Source: Gaeumannomyces sp. JS-464 (Eukaryota; Ascomycota; Sordariomycetes; Magnaporthales; Magnaporthaceae). Taken from it: a stretch of DNA of 64,000 nucleotides. Shown piece by piece: positions 20,128 to 33,847 of the stretch. Position 1 is the first letter of the stretch. The number at the start of each line of letters is the position of its first letter. Under the pieces are notes generated by a model. That model had not been told where the DNA came from, ran no database searches, and saw nothing but the letters and a program-made list of their open reading frames with translations. The stretch is from positions 9,920,001-9,984,000 of the forward strand of contig NGZR01000001.1 of the NCBI GenBank assembly GCA_002197995.1, in the 5' to 3' direction. The translations under genes and the position numbers were made by a program.

Positions 20128-22200
20128 GCTTGCAGAGGCCGAAGAAACCGCGTGGTTGAAGGGGAAGGAATGTGTGCAAATGCAGCCTTGGCCAGATGGA
20201 GAAGGGAACGTGAAAAGGTGCACCTGGCCCGAACAAAGTCGAAACTTGAAAGAAAAGAATGTGATAGACGGTTGATCTGCCTGGCCTCGCTTGGTGAGCT
20301 GATCGACTTCTTGATGCTACCTTGCTGGCGATGCTCGCCGTGCCTTTATATGTCTTCGTCCCTGAAATCTAGCCCCAGGCGCATCTTCAGCCAATGTCGC
20401 GGGCGTTCGTGACCAGGAAGAGCCCTGTTGGGCCCACCAGATGATCGACCGATATAAACGGCGATTCATGGGCTGACAGGTGCTGATTGCGGAGGAAACA
20501 GAAGAAAATCCCCTGTTTCAGATTATCCTTCAGCCTCAGATACATTTAGTTTCCTGTCCGGCAACGCGTCTCCCCTCTTTTTCTGTCTTTCTCCCCTTTC
20601 TGTGTGTGCTATTCTTGCCCGCGCATGGAGATGCCAAGCCTATGCGTCTCTGGTCCCTCAGTCCATTGACGGGGCAACGACTTTCTACACCCAAGGCAGA
20701 TGTGGAGGAGGCATTGATACTAGGCCCCAGGTCTGAATCGAGAGTCCGAGAATGGGCGGCAAGGCCGATGGCGTCAATTCATCGTCTCTTCTTCCCACGT
20801 TTGTCCGTTCTCTGCGGTGGGTCTTCGGGACGCGCGGGAGACGTAGATCGGGACATGGGCAGGGAGCACTGATCCCATGCACCGCCGGCAGCACCGGCGG
20901 GTTTGGCCACACAGCCTCACCATCCCCCAACAGGGTCACATCAGGTTTGCACTGTCGACCTAGCATTCTAAACGAATAGCATCGGCTCAAGTTTCCAGCC
21001 CTACACTCTACGACATCTCCTCCAGCACTCCTCCGGTGGCTTAGGGTGCTGCGCGAACAACTCTTTCTGAGCTGCTAACGGGCAGCTAGATGGATGCTTT
21101 GCGGAGAGCACGAAAGCCATAGTTATTTACCGGCTGGTGTGCAGTAGGCAGTCTACGCCACCGCACGTCTTCCCCGGCGGCACACCTTGGTCAGCCAGAG
21201 AAGGGAGGATCAAGATCAACTCGCCCGCCCCATCTCGGTGTGCTCGGCCCGCGCGGAAGGGACGACGGTAAGCGCGCACGTGGCGCGCAGCGTACATTTG
21301 TGGCGAGGCGACAATGGATGCGTCGTCGGTGCCCCTCGGCGATGGTGACGTCAGAAAACCCACCGAGTCGCGCTCTGGCGCAGGGCTGTCCTGGGAAAAG
21401 GAGCTCGAGGAGCCCCTAAAGCGGGAGCTTTGGTGGGGCTTTGAGCTCCTCAAAACCTGCATGCGCCTTTTCAGCCAGGAAATGCCAAGTATCCCGCCCA
21501 ACCACATCACTCAATCGCTGCTCGATCTCCTCCTGACCGCCCCTCCCAGCGCCTCTTGGCCTGTATGCATGGAGCCTGAATCGTTCGGCCCAAGGCCGCC
21601 TTTACAGCGTGGTGGTGCCCCGCGGCCACCTACGCAAACAAACATGGTCGCCGCGCGACTTATGCCGGACAACCGCTCGCCAGTGCTTGCCCAAGGCCTC
21701 CAACCTGCTTGGTCTCCTCGGCCGGACAGGTGTGTTTGCTCGGCGCAGGCGCGTACTACCGGGTGACTAGCTGTCGTGCGACGCGGCGCATTACTTGACG
21801 AGACAAGCAGCCACCAGGCCTGCCAACCGCCGACGTCACAGCAGCAGGCCACCACCGCCCACCAACGCGCAGTAGTGGCGGCGCCGACGGCTCCACGCCC
21901 ACTCCACTGACTCGTCATCCCGCGCTCGGGCGGGGGCCGGCAGGGCTCGGCAACGGCGTGGGGTGACGGGAACGGCGGCAAGCTCGAAACCGGACCAACT
22001 CTGGAGCGAAGGTTCCGCCTGCGTCATATATATACCTCGGTGGCTGCCGGCCCCCGGCATGCTTGTCTTCTATTTTTCCCTCCCCGTTCACCTCCATTGC
22101 CCAGCGCGCTTTATTTCTTGCTCCCATTCGTCACCATCTACATCGTCTCCCGTCATTCTATTCCTTCCGCATTACTTCTACACACATAACCATCGCCAAA
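20128..22200. other. divergent intergenic region, AA9 enzyme / mannitol dehydrogenase
   Basis: About 2.1 kb between diverging genes, with no convincing gene. GATATAAACG at 20450 is a possible TATA element for the minus-strand AA9 gene, and CATATATATACC at 22024-22035 for the plus-strand dehydrogenase. A pyrimidine-rich leader runs from 22070 to 22190. Confidence 0.5.
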
Positions 22201-23187
<987 letters not shown>

Positions 23188-24725
23188 AGCAGGATGATCT
23201 ATAAATGGAATAGAGAGCTCATCCCTCGGTTGCATGCAGACATAAGATATGATACAATGGAAGAGATGCATCTTTTGGGCCTTTGTAAGATCCCAGCATG
23301 GGCAGCGATAGCCCACGAGCTTGAAAATATGACCAAAAAGGATAAGCACAAATGTTGAAATTCCTGGCTGTCTAGGGTAAGGTAGCATTTATACCAAAGC
23401 TGGATTGGAAAGGAGGCGCAGACGGCGGCCGCTCCCACGATCTCTATGTATTCTGGCGCCACCTCGGCTGAGCGTAAGCTCCCTGCACGGTGTGGTAGCA
23501 TCAAAGCCGCAGCGCCAATGTCGCACACATGCGATGTGTGTATGTAGTCCCCACCAGGGGATGTTATTATTATTGCTGACACCGCGCCGGGGCGGACGGG
23601 CTGGCACATCCGATTCTGTATGGGGTGATATGTTGCCCCCGCGTCGCTTACTACGGCGGGGGAAGCTCGCCAACGCATTGGGGGGTGGGGCTGCGTCACG
23701 CCGGGTTTTCTGCTATCCAGGGAGCATGAGGTGAGCCACTCACTGTGATTGGTTTCCACCCAGCTTGAGGCACTTGAGGCCGGCCGAACTGTCTGGTGGG
23801 AGCCATTGATATCTGCCACCTCGGCCCAATTCTGGCGGAGGCTGCTGCTTTGCCTGGGCATCGGGCAGCAGCCGAACATCTACTGCGGCTTCTTGGCTGC
23901 TTTCTTTTCGTTGTTTTTTTTTTGTTTTTTTTTGGCAGGGACCGGGTCCCGTAGCCAAGTGTGGCAGCGTGCTTGCATCACGACAACAAGATTGGCCGGC
24001 AAGTTTACCTGGCTGCTGGCGTGCTGGTCTGGGCAGTCTAGCCGTGCTGCGCCTCAGCTGGTGCCGGGCTTCCGCGTATCTAATTGTGTGTGGGTGGCTG
24101 CGTGTGGGCAGCACTGGATCGATTGGCGGGGCCTTCAGCGGGAAGCCAGGGGCTGCCCCTGCTAGGGTCGTGGGCGGATAACACCGCCACGACGCCCCGA
24201 TCTGGCAGCCCCCAAAGCTCCGGCACGGCGCAGCATCGAGCCACACACTACACGCGAGCAGCGAGATGCAGATGGCGATTGCCAGTAGCAGCGAGCTTGC
24301 GTACGAGCATAGTCATCTTCGATCTTGGACCTGCATGGACGGGGAAGGGCCAGCTCTCAGCGTGCGGATGAAGGGCATCGGCCCGGGTCAGCCAGATCTG
24401 TCTGGCCTGGCGATGCCCAGATGCCCAATTTTAGCAGCCGGCAAGGCGATGAGGTTGGAGATGCTAAAAATAATGGGACAGAAGCTGTATATAATGGCCT
24501 TGGTCTTGAGGCTAGAGTCGATTGTCATTCCCATCATCATCAACAACAACAACAACACTTGAGCTTTAGCAACATCTTTAACATCCACATCACCCATACA
24601 CTTCACCCTCCACAGACACCAGTACCCACCGCCCCTCCACAACAGCCCGATAAAGAGAACACGCCTTCCCTGACCGACAAAGCTTCATATTAGCCAAAGC
24701 CAACTAACACTCCAAGGCCATCAAG
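23188..24725. other. intergenic, no gene seen
   Basis: About 1.5 kb. T-rich runs at 23910-23935 and a CAT/CAA microsatellite at about 24533-24560 are the only notable sequences. The last 190 bases, rich in C and A, look like the 5' leader of the next gene, with a possible TATA element (GTATATAATGG) near 24487. Confidence 0.45.
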
Positions 24726-25334
24726 ATGCGCTTCTCCACCGCCTCCGTCTCGGTCCTCGCCGCCTTCGCCAACCTGGCCGCCGCCGGCCCCATGGGCAAG
24801 CCCGTCGACGCCCCCACGGGCACCCTCGCCGCTGACGGCGAGATGACCACCCCTCCTGTCGATGCCCACCTGCCCCTGTCACGGCGCAACCAGGACGACC
24901 CTTCGGACCCGCGCCCCATCGATGTCGCCGCCTCGGACGACGACCTAGCCACGATCGACTCGGCCTCCATCCTCGAGGGCGTGTCCCGGTCCGGCTCCAC
25001 ACTCACCAAGCGCGAGGGCTACGAGTGCAAGGGGTCCATTAACTGCAACACGTGGGTCAACTTCCTCAAGACGTGCGACAAGGCCGTCAACACGGCCCTC
25101 GTCCGCACCGACGCCATCAACTACGGCGGCAGCAACTCGGGCCTGCGAAAGGGGTCGCGCAACGGCAAGTGTGAGGTCTTCATCGAGGGGCCCGCCAGCT
25201 GCAAGACGTCGGGCAACCAGATGTGGAGGGACTACCAGCAGATCCGCGAGCACGGCTGCGGCCGCTGCGGCTTCAAGACCTGGGGCGAGGGCGATCAGTG
25301 CAAGACCAAGATCGACTTTGTCCTGAGCGGCTAA
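24726..25334 (+). CDS. secreted Cys-rich protein, KP4-like (killer-toxin fold) with Kex2 propeptide
   Basis: The intronless 202-residue precursor starts with a signal peptide (MRFSTASVSVLAAFANLAAA). An acidic propeptide of about 75 residues ends in LTKR, a Kex2 processing site. The mature part of about 105 residues starts EGYECKGSINC and has eight or so cysteines. Its layout (ECKGSINC at the start, CEVFIEG in the middle, IREHGCGRCGF then a Cys and a terminal beta strand IDFVL) resembles KP4-like proteins of ascomycetes, which are related to the Ustilago virus-encoded killer protein and include antifungal or plant-interaction effectors. The assignment rests on this pattern only. Target, activity and role are unknown. 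No frame break is seen. Confidence 0.68.
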   Translation: MRFSTASVSVLAAFANLAAAGPMGKPVDAPTGTLAADGEMTTPPVDAHLPLSRRNQDDPSDPRPIDVAASDDDLATIDSASILEGVSRSGSTLTKREGYECKGSINCNTWVNFLKTCDKAVNTALVRTDAINYGGSNSGLRKGSRNGKCEVFIEGPASCKTSGNQMWRDYQQIREHGCGRCGFKTWGEGDQCKTKIDFVLSG

Positions 25335-27116
25335 GTGCCCCCCGTTTCTCTTTGTCTTTCTCCACTTCTGTCATGTCTTTGTTCTTTTTAATCTTGGCCG
25401 CGTTTCTTGGGGGGATTCTCTTCGTACTGTCTATCTGTCTTGGGTTCGAGCTGCATAGCATTGGGTGCATCATTGGAAGTTTTGGAGTTTTTGTTATAAT
25501 ACATAGGTAGACTTGACTACCAGGTACCTGTTACACGTCGTCTTGACATGGAAATTGACACCGTGCGCGTGATGGCCAAGGTGTACCTGGGGTCCATCCA
25601 CCTGGGCATCCTTCGTTTGAACCTTTCCTGGCCCTACCGCCATTACCCTCCATTCTCGACGGTCTGCCAATCTCAGTGCGCTACAACACTTCAACCGGAC
25701 TTCCCTCTTCCCCGGCCCCTAGACCAGGGCTCGGAGGGATCCCTTCAGCCGCTTTGCCCATTAGCGCTTGACAAATTCCTTCGTCGACGTCCTACCAAGG
25801 TGAAAAAAAAAAGTCCCCCTGCACTTTCTATCCTTCAAGTAGCGCATACGTCTCCACTCCTCTACGGAATCCGCTCTGACTCCATGTTTTATAGAGCACA
25901 GGCGCGTTGAGTGTTAGATGGGTCCGTATCACTCTGCCCTTCCACGTCTAGTGGCAAGATGGGAACATGCGGTCCCGCCAGCAGCTTCCCCTGATGCCCT
26001 CCGGTGTCCTGGTCCAAAAGATCCCACTGAAGCCAAGACCACATCTATTTCAAGCTAAGGCTATCCTCAGGAAGCTCAATACATGGCCATCAAGAGTTCT
26101 CTAGCACGAGCCCGCGACGAAGAGTGGCTTCCCCGACCCAGCCATGAGCCGCCACACCACGCGTCCCCAGTGCGCGTGCGGGACGTTGGAATCTCCCGGA
26201 GCCAGCCCTCCTTTCTCTTGGAGACGCAACACTCACCGGAGTACGCCCCACCTCCGACTTTTCGCAGCCTGCGCCGCGCGCCGCATCGTGCCACCCAGTG
26301 AGCCAAGCCCGGCGGGGAAAATGGGCCTTCCCCTCCCTCCCATGAGAGACGCCAACGTCCATCCATCAGAGCACCTAGACCGCTGCAGCCTCGCCCACCT
26401 GCAACCGCGGTACTTGACGACCGGGGCGGGGGGGCTTTCTCCACCCACGCGCCCGACAGAGGCTCTTGCCGCGGGGAGTGTGGCCACCATCGGAGCAATG
26501 GCGCGACGCTGAACGCCGACCCCGCACACCAGAATCCTACGTCCCATCACCATCTCGGGTGCCTCGGCATTGCCACGCAGGCTTACTCCTAATACAGCTG
26601 GACGTTGGGGGGTTTTTGGGGGTTGATGATCGAGCTCGAGCAGTGATTGGGGCGCATCCCAGAGGAGGAAAAATGCTGTCGGGCCCAGACACTGCGCTCG
26701 TCCCACGACAGCGACTTCGGGAACGAACAAAAGTGGTGCGAGAAACATCCACCCGGGGCAAGTCGGAGTGTCAGGCCGACCTCCAGCCTGCGGTGACCAG
26801 GGTTCCAGCAGGCTGGCCATGTCGTGCAGGCCAAGGTGATCAGTCTTTTTGCAAGTCCGAACGGGGTTGGTGCCGACTAGCAGGCTGCTACCGGTGCCGG
26901 CATGTCAGTTATTATCAAATTACTCCCCCGGTCTTCGCTCCTTGACTTCCTTCTCCTGCTCGTCATAGCTGCCTAGTACTAATATCGCCCAAAGCTTGTC
27001 TAGACCTCCTCCGTGTCTAGCCACCCTGATACCGGGCTCGCTCGGAACGGCGACTCGAACAAGCAACAGGCCAAGCCACCTGCCTATCTACACACAAGAC
27101 CGAGATCGCGCCCAAT
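25335..27116. other. intergenic, no gene seen
   Basis: About 1.8 kb. The longest frames (26076-26820) lack any recognisable domain and overlap on both strands, as expected of GC-rich non-coding DNA. The start of the region is the 3' flank of the KP4-like gene. Confidence 0.45.
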
Positions 27117-29052
27117 ATGTCGCCCAAGCTCCTCGGCGATAGGCCTTTCTTTGGCCTAAGAGGAGGCTGGCTGACTCTATGGATAACAGTAGGGCAATCC
27201 TCAGACACAGAGATAGCAGCTCCTGCTGTTCTAGAGTTGACAAGCGTGCCCAGATTGCTTGCGCAACGGATATGACGCTCTTCGGCTACGACCAGGCCGT
27301 TTTCAGTGGCGTCATTGTAACCCACGACTTCCTCGCCCTGCACGGCCTAGTAAGCCAAACCTCCATGATCGCGACGCTCAGCGCCATATACGCCGTGGGC
27401 TGTTTCCTCGGCGCCGTCGTCGCCTTCTCCGTGGGCGAGCGGCTCGGCCGCAAGAAGACGATCCTGCTAGGAACGGTCGTCATGTCGGTCGGCGCCGTCC
27501 TCTGCACGGCGTCACACAGCCTGCCGCAGATGTTCGTGGGCCGCATCGTCACGGGCGTCGGTAACGGCGTCAACACGGCCACGGCGCCCGTCTGGCAGAC
27601 CGAGACCTCGCAGGCGGCCTGGCGCGGGCGCCTGGTGCTGCTCGAGATGGGCATGAACATTGTCGGCTTCTGCCTGTGCAACTGGATCAATTACGGCATG
27701 TCCTTCGCCGGCGGCTCCGTCGCCTGGCGGTTCCCCCTGTCGTTCCAGTTCTTCTTCATCTTGGTCCTGTTCGCGACCGTCCCCTGGCTGCCCGAGTCGC
27801 CGCGCTGGCTCATCGCGCACGGCCGCCACGACGAGGCGCTGCAGATCCTGGGCGCGCTCGAGGCGCGGGACCCCGACGACCCGTTTGTCGAGGCACAGCA
27901 CCGCGAGATTGTCTTCTCCGTCGAGTACGAGCGCGAGCACTCTGTCCGCTGGAGGGACCTGGCCAGGGGCCGAGCTTCGGCTGCGGGGAATACCAAGACT
28001 ATCCGGAGGTTGGTGCTCGGAGCCGGGTACGTGGCAGTGGGAAAAGAGGACGAAGTAGGGGGAAGGCTCTGCTTCACGACGTTGCCATCACGCAAGTTCC
28101 GTGCTGATACGCCGTCCCGTCATAGAACGCAATTGATGCAGCAGTTCGGCGGCATCAACATCGCCTCGTACTACATGCCGACCGTTTTCATCAACGCCGT
28201 CGGGCTGTCAGAAACGCTCGCACGCCTCCTGTCCGCCGTCGCCGCGTCTGTCTATATGGTCTTTTCGCTCGGCGCCGTCACCTTGGTTGAGAAATGGGGC
28301 CGGCGCGGCCTGATGATGCTCTCCACGGCTGGCCAACTCGTCGCCTTTCTCGCCATCACTATCCTCCTGCGGTTCGCCGAGGTCGGGGAGGAGAACGGCT
28401 CTGGAAGGGGGCCGGCGACCGCCTCCATCTTCTTTTTCTTCTTCTACTACATCTCGTTCGGTGTGGGCATGCTCGGGGTGCCGTGGCTTTACCCGACCGA
28501 GATCAACTCCCTTCCGATGAGGACAAAGGGCGCGGCGTTTGCTACGTGCACAAATTGGTGAAGCCTCCCAGACAGCGTTTAAAAGAGGTGTTTAAGCAAC
28601 TTGCGCTGGCCAGCTTGATCTAACTTACAGGCGCACAGGATTACAAACTTCGCCATCGTCGAAATCACGCCAACCGGCATAGAGAACATCGGCTGGCGCT
28701 TCTGGATCGTCTGGACGGTCTTCAACGCCGTCTTCTTGCCCGTCATCTACTTCTTTTACCGAGACCTGTACGTTGGCTTCCCCGTCTAGAGCTTTCGCCT
28801 GCCGGATCTTTGACTGACCAGCGTGCCCCTCCTGTGTACCTACCTACCAACCGCAAGCTCGAGGACATGGACGAGTACTTCCGATCCGACCCGCGCCTTA
28901 TTGTCACCGGCGACAAAGCCGCAATTTGCAACGCGCGGCCAGCCCACTACATCGAGCGAGAGGAGGAAGAGATTAGGCGAAGGGCTCGGGAGCACGGGAA
29001 CTCCAGCCCCGTAGGTCCGGTAGATGATCTGCCGGAGGAAAAGAGAGGGTGA
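27117..29052 (+). CDS. MFS sugar transporter (sugar porter family)
   Basis: A twelve-helix plasma-membrane hexose or disaccharide:H+ symporter or facilitator. Exons: 27117-27188, 27254-28026, 28126-28557, 28639 to about 28769, and a last exon ending at 29052. Signatures in order: FGYDQAVFSG in helix 1, GERLGRKK (loop 2-3), VGRIVTGVGNGVNTATAPVW, PWLPESPRWLIAHGR (after helix 6), QLMQQFGGINIASYY (helix 7), VEKWGRRGL (loop 8-9), PTEINSLPMRTKGAA (after helix 10) and a terminal NRKLEDMDEYF. The acceptor of the last intron is uncertain: the only good AG (CCAG near 28820) is one base out of phase, so the last junction may hide an indel. The start at 27117 was chosen because it gives the usual short LRGGWLTLWIT entry to helix 1. 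Substrate cannot be told from sequence. Confidence 0.85.
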
Positions 29053-31576
29053 GGAGCGGTATGAGAGCTTCTGGTCTTGAAGAACGCTACGCCGGAGCAC
29101 ATAGCGCCACCAACAACCACGCCGTGCGTCGCTTCGAGCCTCAATCGAACTGTGACAACGCTGGTACAATGCCTCGTCCCGGCCGTCTCTTGGTCCTGTA
29201 AAGGCATGCAGAAACCCCGGCAAGTACGGCTTCTTTTCACCTTTGAACCACAGCGGTATCCTCGTGGTTACCTTTGTGGCACGGCTGTCCGGTGTGTCTT
29301 TATAACTGACCTGCGCGGCGCCGTGATGTCGCGAACTATGCCAACCAGCCCTCTCCTGCCGGGGTAGGCAGGCAAAGGCGGTGGGATGTTTCCCCCCGCT
29401 TCCCCGAGGACGTTCTCGCGGTCCGGTTGCGGCGTCCCAAGCAGGGCCTGGCAACATGTTCTATGCTAGCTACTTCGTCTCGGCGAAATGTTTCACCTAG
29501 TAGGTGATATGTTGCTGATTTTTGCTTAAAAGAACGGCAAATCGGAAATCCCTTTGTTTGTCTCTTTTACTTATCAGTGCCGAGTGCTACATACCGACCC
29601 CGACCTCCTGCTCCTTTGTTATCGACGGCCGCCCTTATTCCGGCATACATGCGCATTTTCCTCTCCTCCTGTTTGTTTTCTTTGTGTTTCGGGATGCCAG
29701 GAATTTTCCGAAGGCGGCTGGATATCAGGGGGCAGCAGCGGAAACCTTCCCAAATCATGGCGGTGGGCGGCCAGCACAAAGGGGAAAGGAACAGCGGCAA
29801 ACCCGGCGGATGGGAGCGGCAGCAGGAGGTCAAAGAAAGGCGATTTGCCCAGGTGGGCCCGCCGAGGGCGCGGCGCCGAGCGCCGAGGAGTGTCAAGGCG
29901 CCTTGTCGGCTGAATGCGACACGGCGGCCAAACGGACCCCCCACCTGCAATCTAATTGACTGGACACCTGGGGCCGCAAGGGCATTTCCTGGATTGCCCA
30001 TCTTGGCGCTGCCGTTGGTTGCCCTTGGGCGGTCTTGGAAGCAGGCGTGCCCAGCCTTGGCCCAGCCTTGGCCCAGCCTCGGACGCGTCGCATTACCCGG
30101 GCGATCGCCAAAACATTGCCCACTTCCTTGTTGCTCGGTGCCGTGCGCGCCAGCGCAAAGAACAGGGCGAACATTTGCTGGTCTGTTGGCCGCCGCTCCC
30201 TGGCCGATTCTCCGCAGCCCAGTCGGTGGGCGCGTTGTCGAGTATGCACGCGTCTTCGACATCAAGTTTTTGACCAGCAGTACCAGGCTCCATTATACCG
30301 CCAGGTCTGCATACCGCCGCCACAGGCTCTAACACCCAAGCCTCCAGCTGGCACGCGCCCTGGGGCCTCTGTGGGCTCCCGCCGTGCCCACCGTGGACCC
30401 TCCTGCGCCCCCCACGAACCCTGGCCCTGCACGTCCTCTGATATGGGTTTCTACCCGGACAGCGCACTTTCCGATGCCTTCCTCCCTTTTGCCCATCCTC
30501 TCTCCCACCGACTGGGTCTAGCGGGCTCCATCCGAAGGCACTGCTCTCGCCGATGAGTTTCACCAGGGCAGGGAATATCGTCTGGGCCAGCAGGGCCGGT
30601 AGGTACCTACCTCTACCTACGTAGGTAGCCTAGAGGTATCCGCCGCCTCAGCAGCGGCCGCGCTTCCACCACAGGCAGTACGCATGAGGGACAAAGCTGC
30701 GCGTATAGGAAACGAACCGCCATCGGTGGAGATGCGGCGGCTGTGACCGGCCCTCCCTTTGCCTGCCGCTCGCCACGGGCCCCACGTCATGTCGCGCACA
30801 AAGAGAAGAGAGGACAGGAGGAGGGAATCCTTCCCCTAGCAGGCCGCCGCCACCCTGGGCCCGGGCGCGGGATCAAAGAGACAAGCCAGCAAGATCGACA
30901 CAAGCAATGCCGGCCATATTTATCACAGCCGGCGGCCCTTGGGTCCATGGCATTCTCTTGTCCCTCCCTGCTTTTCTTGATCTTCCAAGGAGAAAGAAAG
31001 AGTGTGTTATGTGGGAGCACCGCTGCAGTTCTTGACCTTCACCCAGCCCAGGACTGGCTTCCATTCTTCCCTCCCCTTTTCATCTTCCCGTAGTCTTTCC
31101 CTTGTCGTCATCTAGTCCCTGGAGGCTCCTAGATCGACTTCCCTTTTTAGCCTTCTTTTTTGGTCTTCTTCCCCCTTAGCCACTTTTCCCCTGCGGATCT
31201 TCATCTTCGTCCTCTGCCATATGGTCTGGGCGTCATTCCACCACATCCTGCGTGAGTTCTCGGCATCGAGCCAACCCCCCCAATCTTCGCCCTGCAGATC
31301 AGCGTGTCCTCCACTGTAGACCGGTATCCCGCTTTTGCCTGCTCGAGCAAGGAGCGGCAGTAGCACTGACAGTTGATGAACGGCGCCTTTGCTGCAGCAT
31401 TTTGCCCCTAGGCCTGTTTTCCTTTTTTAATAAGCAGCTGCCGCTGGCCCTCTCCCTCTTTGCCCGGCCCGAGAGACCAACAAACACGGTCGCGTCCTGG
31501 CCTCCAGACCGAGTAGCACTCTTCACGCCATCCAGCCAAAAGGTCCTACCTGCTTCGCGCAGTAGAAACCGACAAC
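29053..31576. other. intergenic, no gene seen
   Basis: About 2.5 kb. It holds three tandem copies of an 11-base unit (GCCCAGCCTTG, 30049-30081) and a palindromic TACCTAC/GTAGGTA cluster at 30599-30640. The C/T-rich stretch at 31080-31200 fits the promoter of the antiporter gene. No open frame is convincing. Confidence 0.45.
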
Positions 31577-33847
31577 ATGGCGCCCACCATTGACCCGAGC
31601 GAGCTGAACGTTACTGTAGCCATTCTTGGTACGCAGCGCCCGGAACACACCCTCCCCTAGATACCCAGGCTTGGATGCCGTGCAGCAGCGTGCCAGAATA
31701 CACACGGCCCGTCCCCGTGACCTTGGCTCAAGGCTGGGCAGGGTTCACCATGCCTGGCGCCCAGACCTCGCTGCCCAACCAGCATCCTTAGCTACCAAGC
31801 GTCTCGGGCGTCATTGGGCGTCGGAACCTTGGCCGCTGCCGGCATCTCCAGCATGTGCGGGTGATATGCTGAATTAAGCTTTGTGCATGACAGGTGCCTT
31901 CATCATCATCTTCGGCTTGTTTTCGGTTCTCATCAAGGGAAGGTGGTTCCTGGGAGAGGCTCGTAAGTGCTTGTCTTGACTACCTACCTGTGGACTGTTT
32001 CCCTCGCGCGAGAGATGGGGGCTGGCTCCGGGCCGTCTCGCGTCGCCGCCCCCTCCTAGGGCTTGGCTAACAGCACCCCGATGCAGTCCCGGCCATGACC
32101 ATCGGCGTCGTGCTGGGCCCGATCGCCGGCCGGCTGCTGGACAACACACGGTGGGGCCCGGGTCCCTCACCGAGGAACAGAAGAGCGCCATCACGCTCGG
32201 CTTCATGCGCGTCATGATCTCGGTGCAGCTGCTCATCGCGGGCTACCAGCTGCCCGCAAAGTACGCCGTCAAGAAGTGGCGCGACATTCTGGTGCTGCTG
32301 CTGCCGACCATGACACTCATGTGGCTCTGCACCACCGCCTGCCTCCTCGCCACCATCCCCAAGATCACCCTGCTGGCGGGGCTCGTCATCGGCGCCTGCG
32401 TCACCATGACCGACCCGGTGCTGAGCCAGGCCATCGCAAAGGGGCCGTTCGCCGACAAGTATGTGCCGCGCGCGCTGCGCGAGATCATCAGCGCCGAGGC
32501 GGGCGCCAACGACGGCTTCGGCTTCCCATTCCTGATGCTGGCCACCAACCTGATGCGCCACACGGAGCTGCCCGGCGTCGTGCTGAAGCCGTCCAAGGAG
32601 AAGGTCAAGGAGGCCGCCGCTGAGGCCGCCACCGAGGCCGCGCACCGCCTCCTCAAGAGGGCCGGCGACATCGGCCGCCTAGGCGGCGGCATCGGCGGCG
32701 CCATGGCCGACTGGGATCGTCGACACGTGGCTGTACATCGTCCTCATGTCAGTCCCCTACGGCGCCCTGATCGGGCTCGGCGGCAGCTACGGCATCAAGT
32801 TCTGCCTGCGCCGGAAGTGGATCGACCACGAGAGCTACCTGCTGTTCCCCGTCGCACTCGCGCTCTTCATCATCGGCACCGCGGGCACCCTGGGGACCAA
32901 CGACCTGCTCGCCTGCTTCTGCGCGGGCATCGCCCTCAACTGGGACGGCGAGTACCTGGCCGAGACGCTCGAGCGCCACGACGAGGTCAACTCGAGCATC
33001 GACGTGCTCCTAAACTTCACGGGCTTCATGTACGTCGGCGTCATCATGCCCTGGTCCACCTTCCACGACCCCGAGGGCACCGGTATCACCATCGGCCGCC
33101 TGATCGGCCTCGGCTTCCTCGTCCTGCTTTTCCGCCGCATCCCCGCCATAATGCTGCTGTACAAGGCATTGCCAACCTGCGTCAAGAGCTGGAAGGAGGG
33201 TCTGTTTATGGGCTACGTAAGTTCTCCTCCCACCCTCTCTCTATCCGTTATGTCTCCTTCCCACGCTGACCATTGCATGCCCCCCGTAAACCAGTTCGGC
33301 CCCATCGGCGTCGGCGCCGTCTTCTACGTCGAGCACACCAAGCACCTGTTCCCGCACGTGGGCGAGACGGGCGACGAGCGGTCCGACGACCTGGTGCGCG
33401 CGCTGGTGCCCTCGGTCTACTTCCTGGTCCTGTTCAGCATCGTCGTGCACGGCCTGTCCATCCCGGTCCTGGACGTCGCCTACCGCGCCCTGGGCGTCGA
33501 GCCTGACCGACGACGCCGTGCAGGTGCGCCGCAAGAGCGTGCACGTCGCGCCGCCCGCCAATGCCCGCGTCGACAGCTCCGACGGCGAATACTTTGTCGC
33601 CTACAACCGCTTCAGCCGGCCCGTCCCCAACAACCGCCGCACCGTCATCTTCGACGGCCAGAAGATCCAGGGCCTGCCCATGTACAGCAACAACAACAAC
33701 AACAACGGCGCAGGTGGCAACTACAACAACAGCGGCGGCGGCGCGCCCCAGGGCAGGGACATTGCCTGGGCTGACGAGGTCGACCCCGTCGAGGAGGAGA
33801 AGATCAGGGCCAACATGCGGGCTGCCAGCCTGCAGAGGCTCGGTTAG
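31577..33847 (+). CDS. plasma-membrane Na+(K+)/H+ antiporter, fungal Nha1/Sod2 type (CPA1)
   Basis: It exports Na+ and other alkali cations in exchange for protons. Exons: 31577-31628, 31894-31962, 32087-33216 and 33295-33847; the first intron is unusually long (265 bases). Key motifs are GACVTMTDPVLSQAI (the T-D-P-V motif) and SAEAGANDGFGFPFL (the N-D-G motif with the essential Asp), followed by GTNDLLACFCAGIALNWDGEY and the last helices FGPIGVGAVFYVEHT and LFSIVVHGLSIP. The C-terminal cytosolic tail is short (about 110 residues), with an Asn run (SNNNNNNGAG). The frame breaks three times, at 32150-32160 (add one G: WGPG to SLTEEQ), near 32715 (ADW to IVDTWLY) and near 33505 (add one C: GVEP to LTDDAVQVRRK). 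All are in short G/C runs and all restore the family sequence, so assembly error is likelier than a dead gene. Confidence 0.88.

Noticed and set aside
21314..21766. 150-codon plus-strand frame in the AA9/mannitol dehydrogenase spacer
   Set aside because: No recognisable domain, no signal peptide, mixed composition and competing frames on the other strand.
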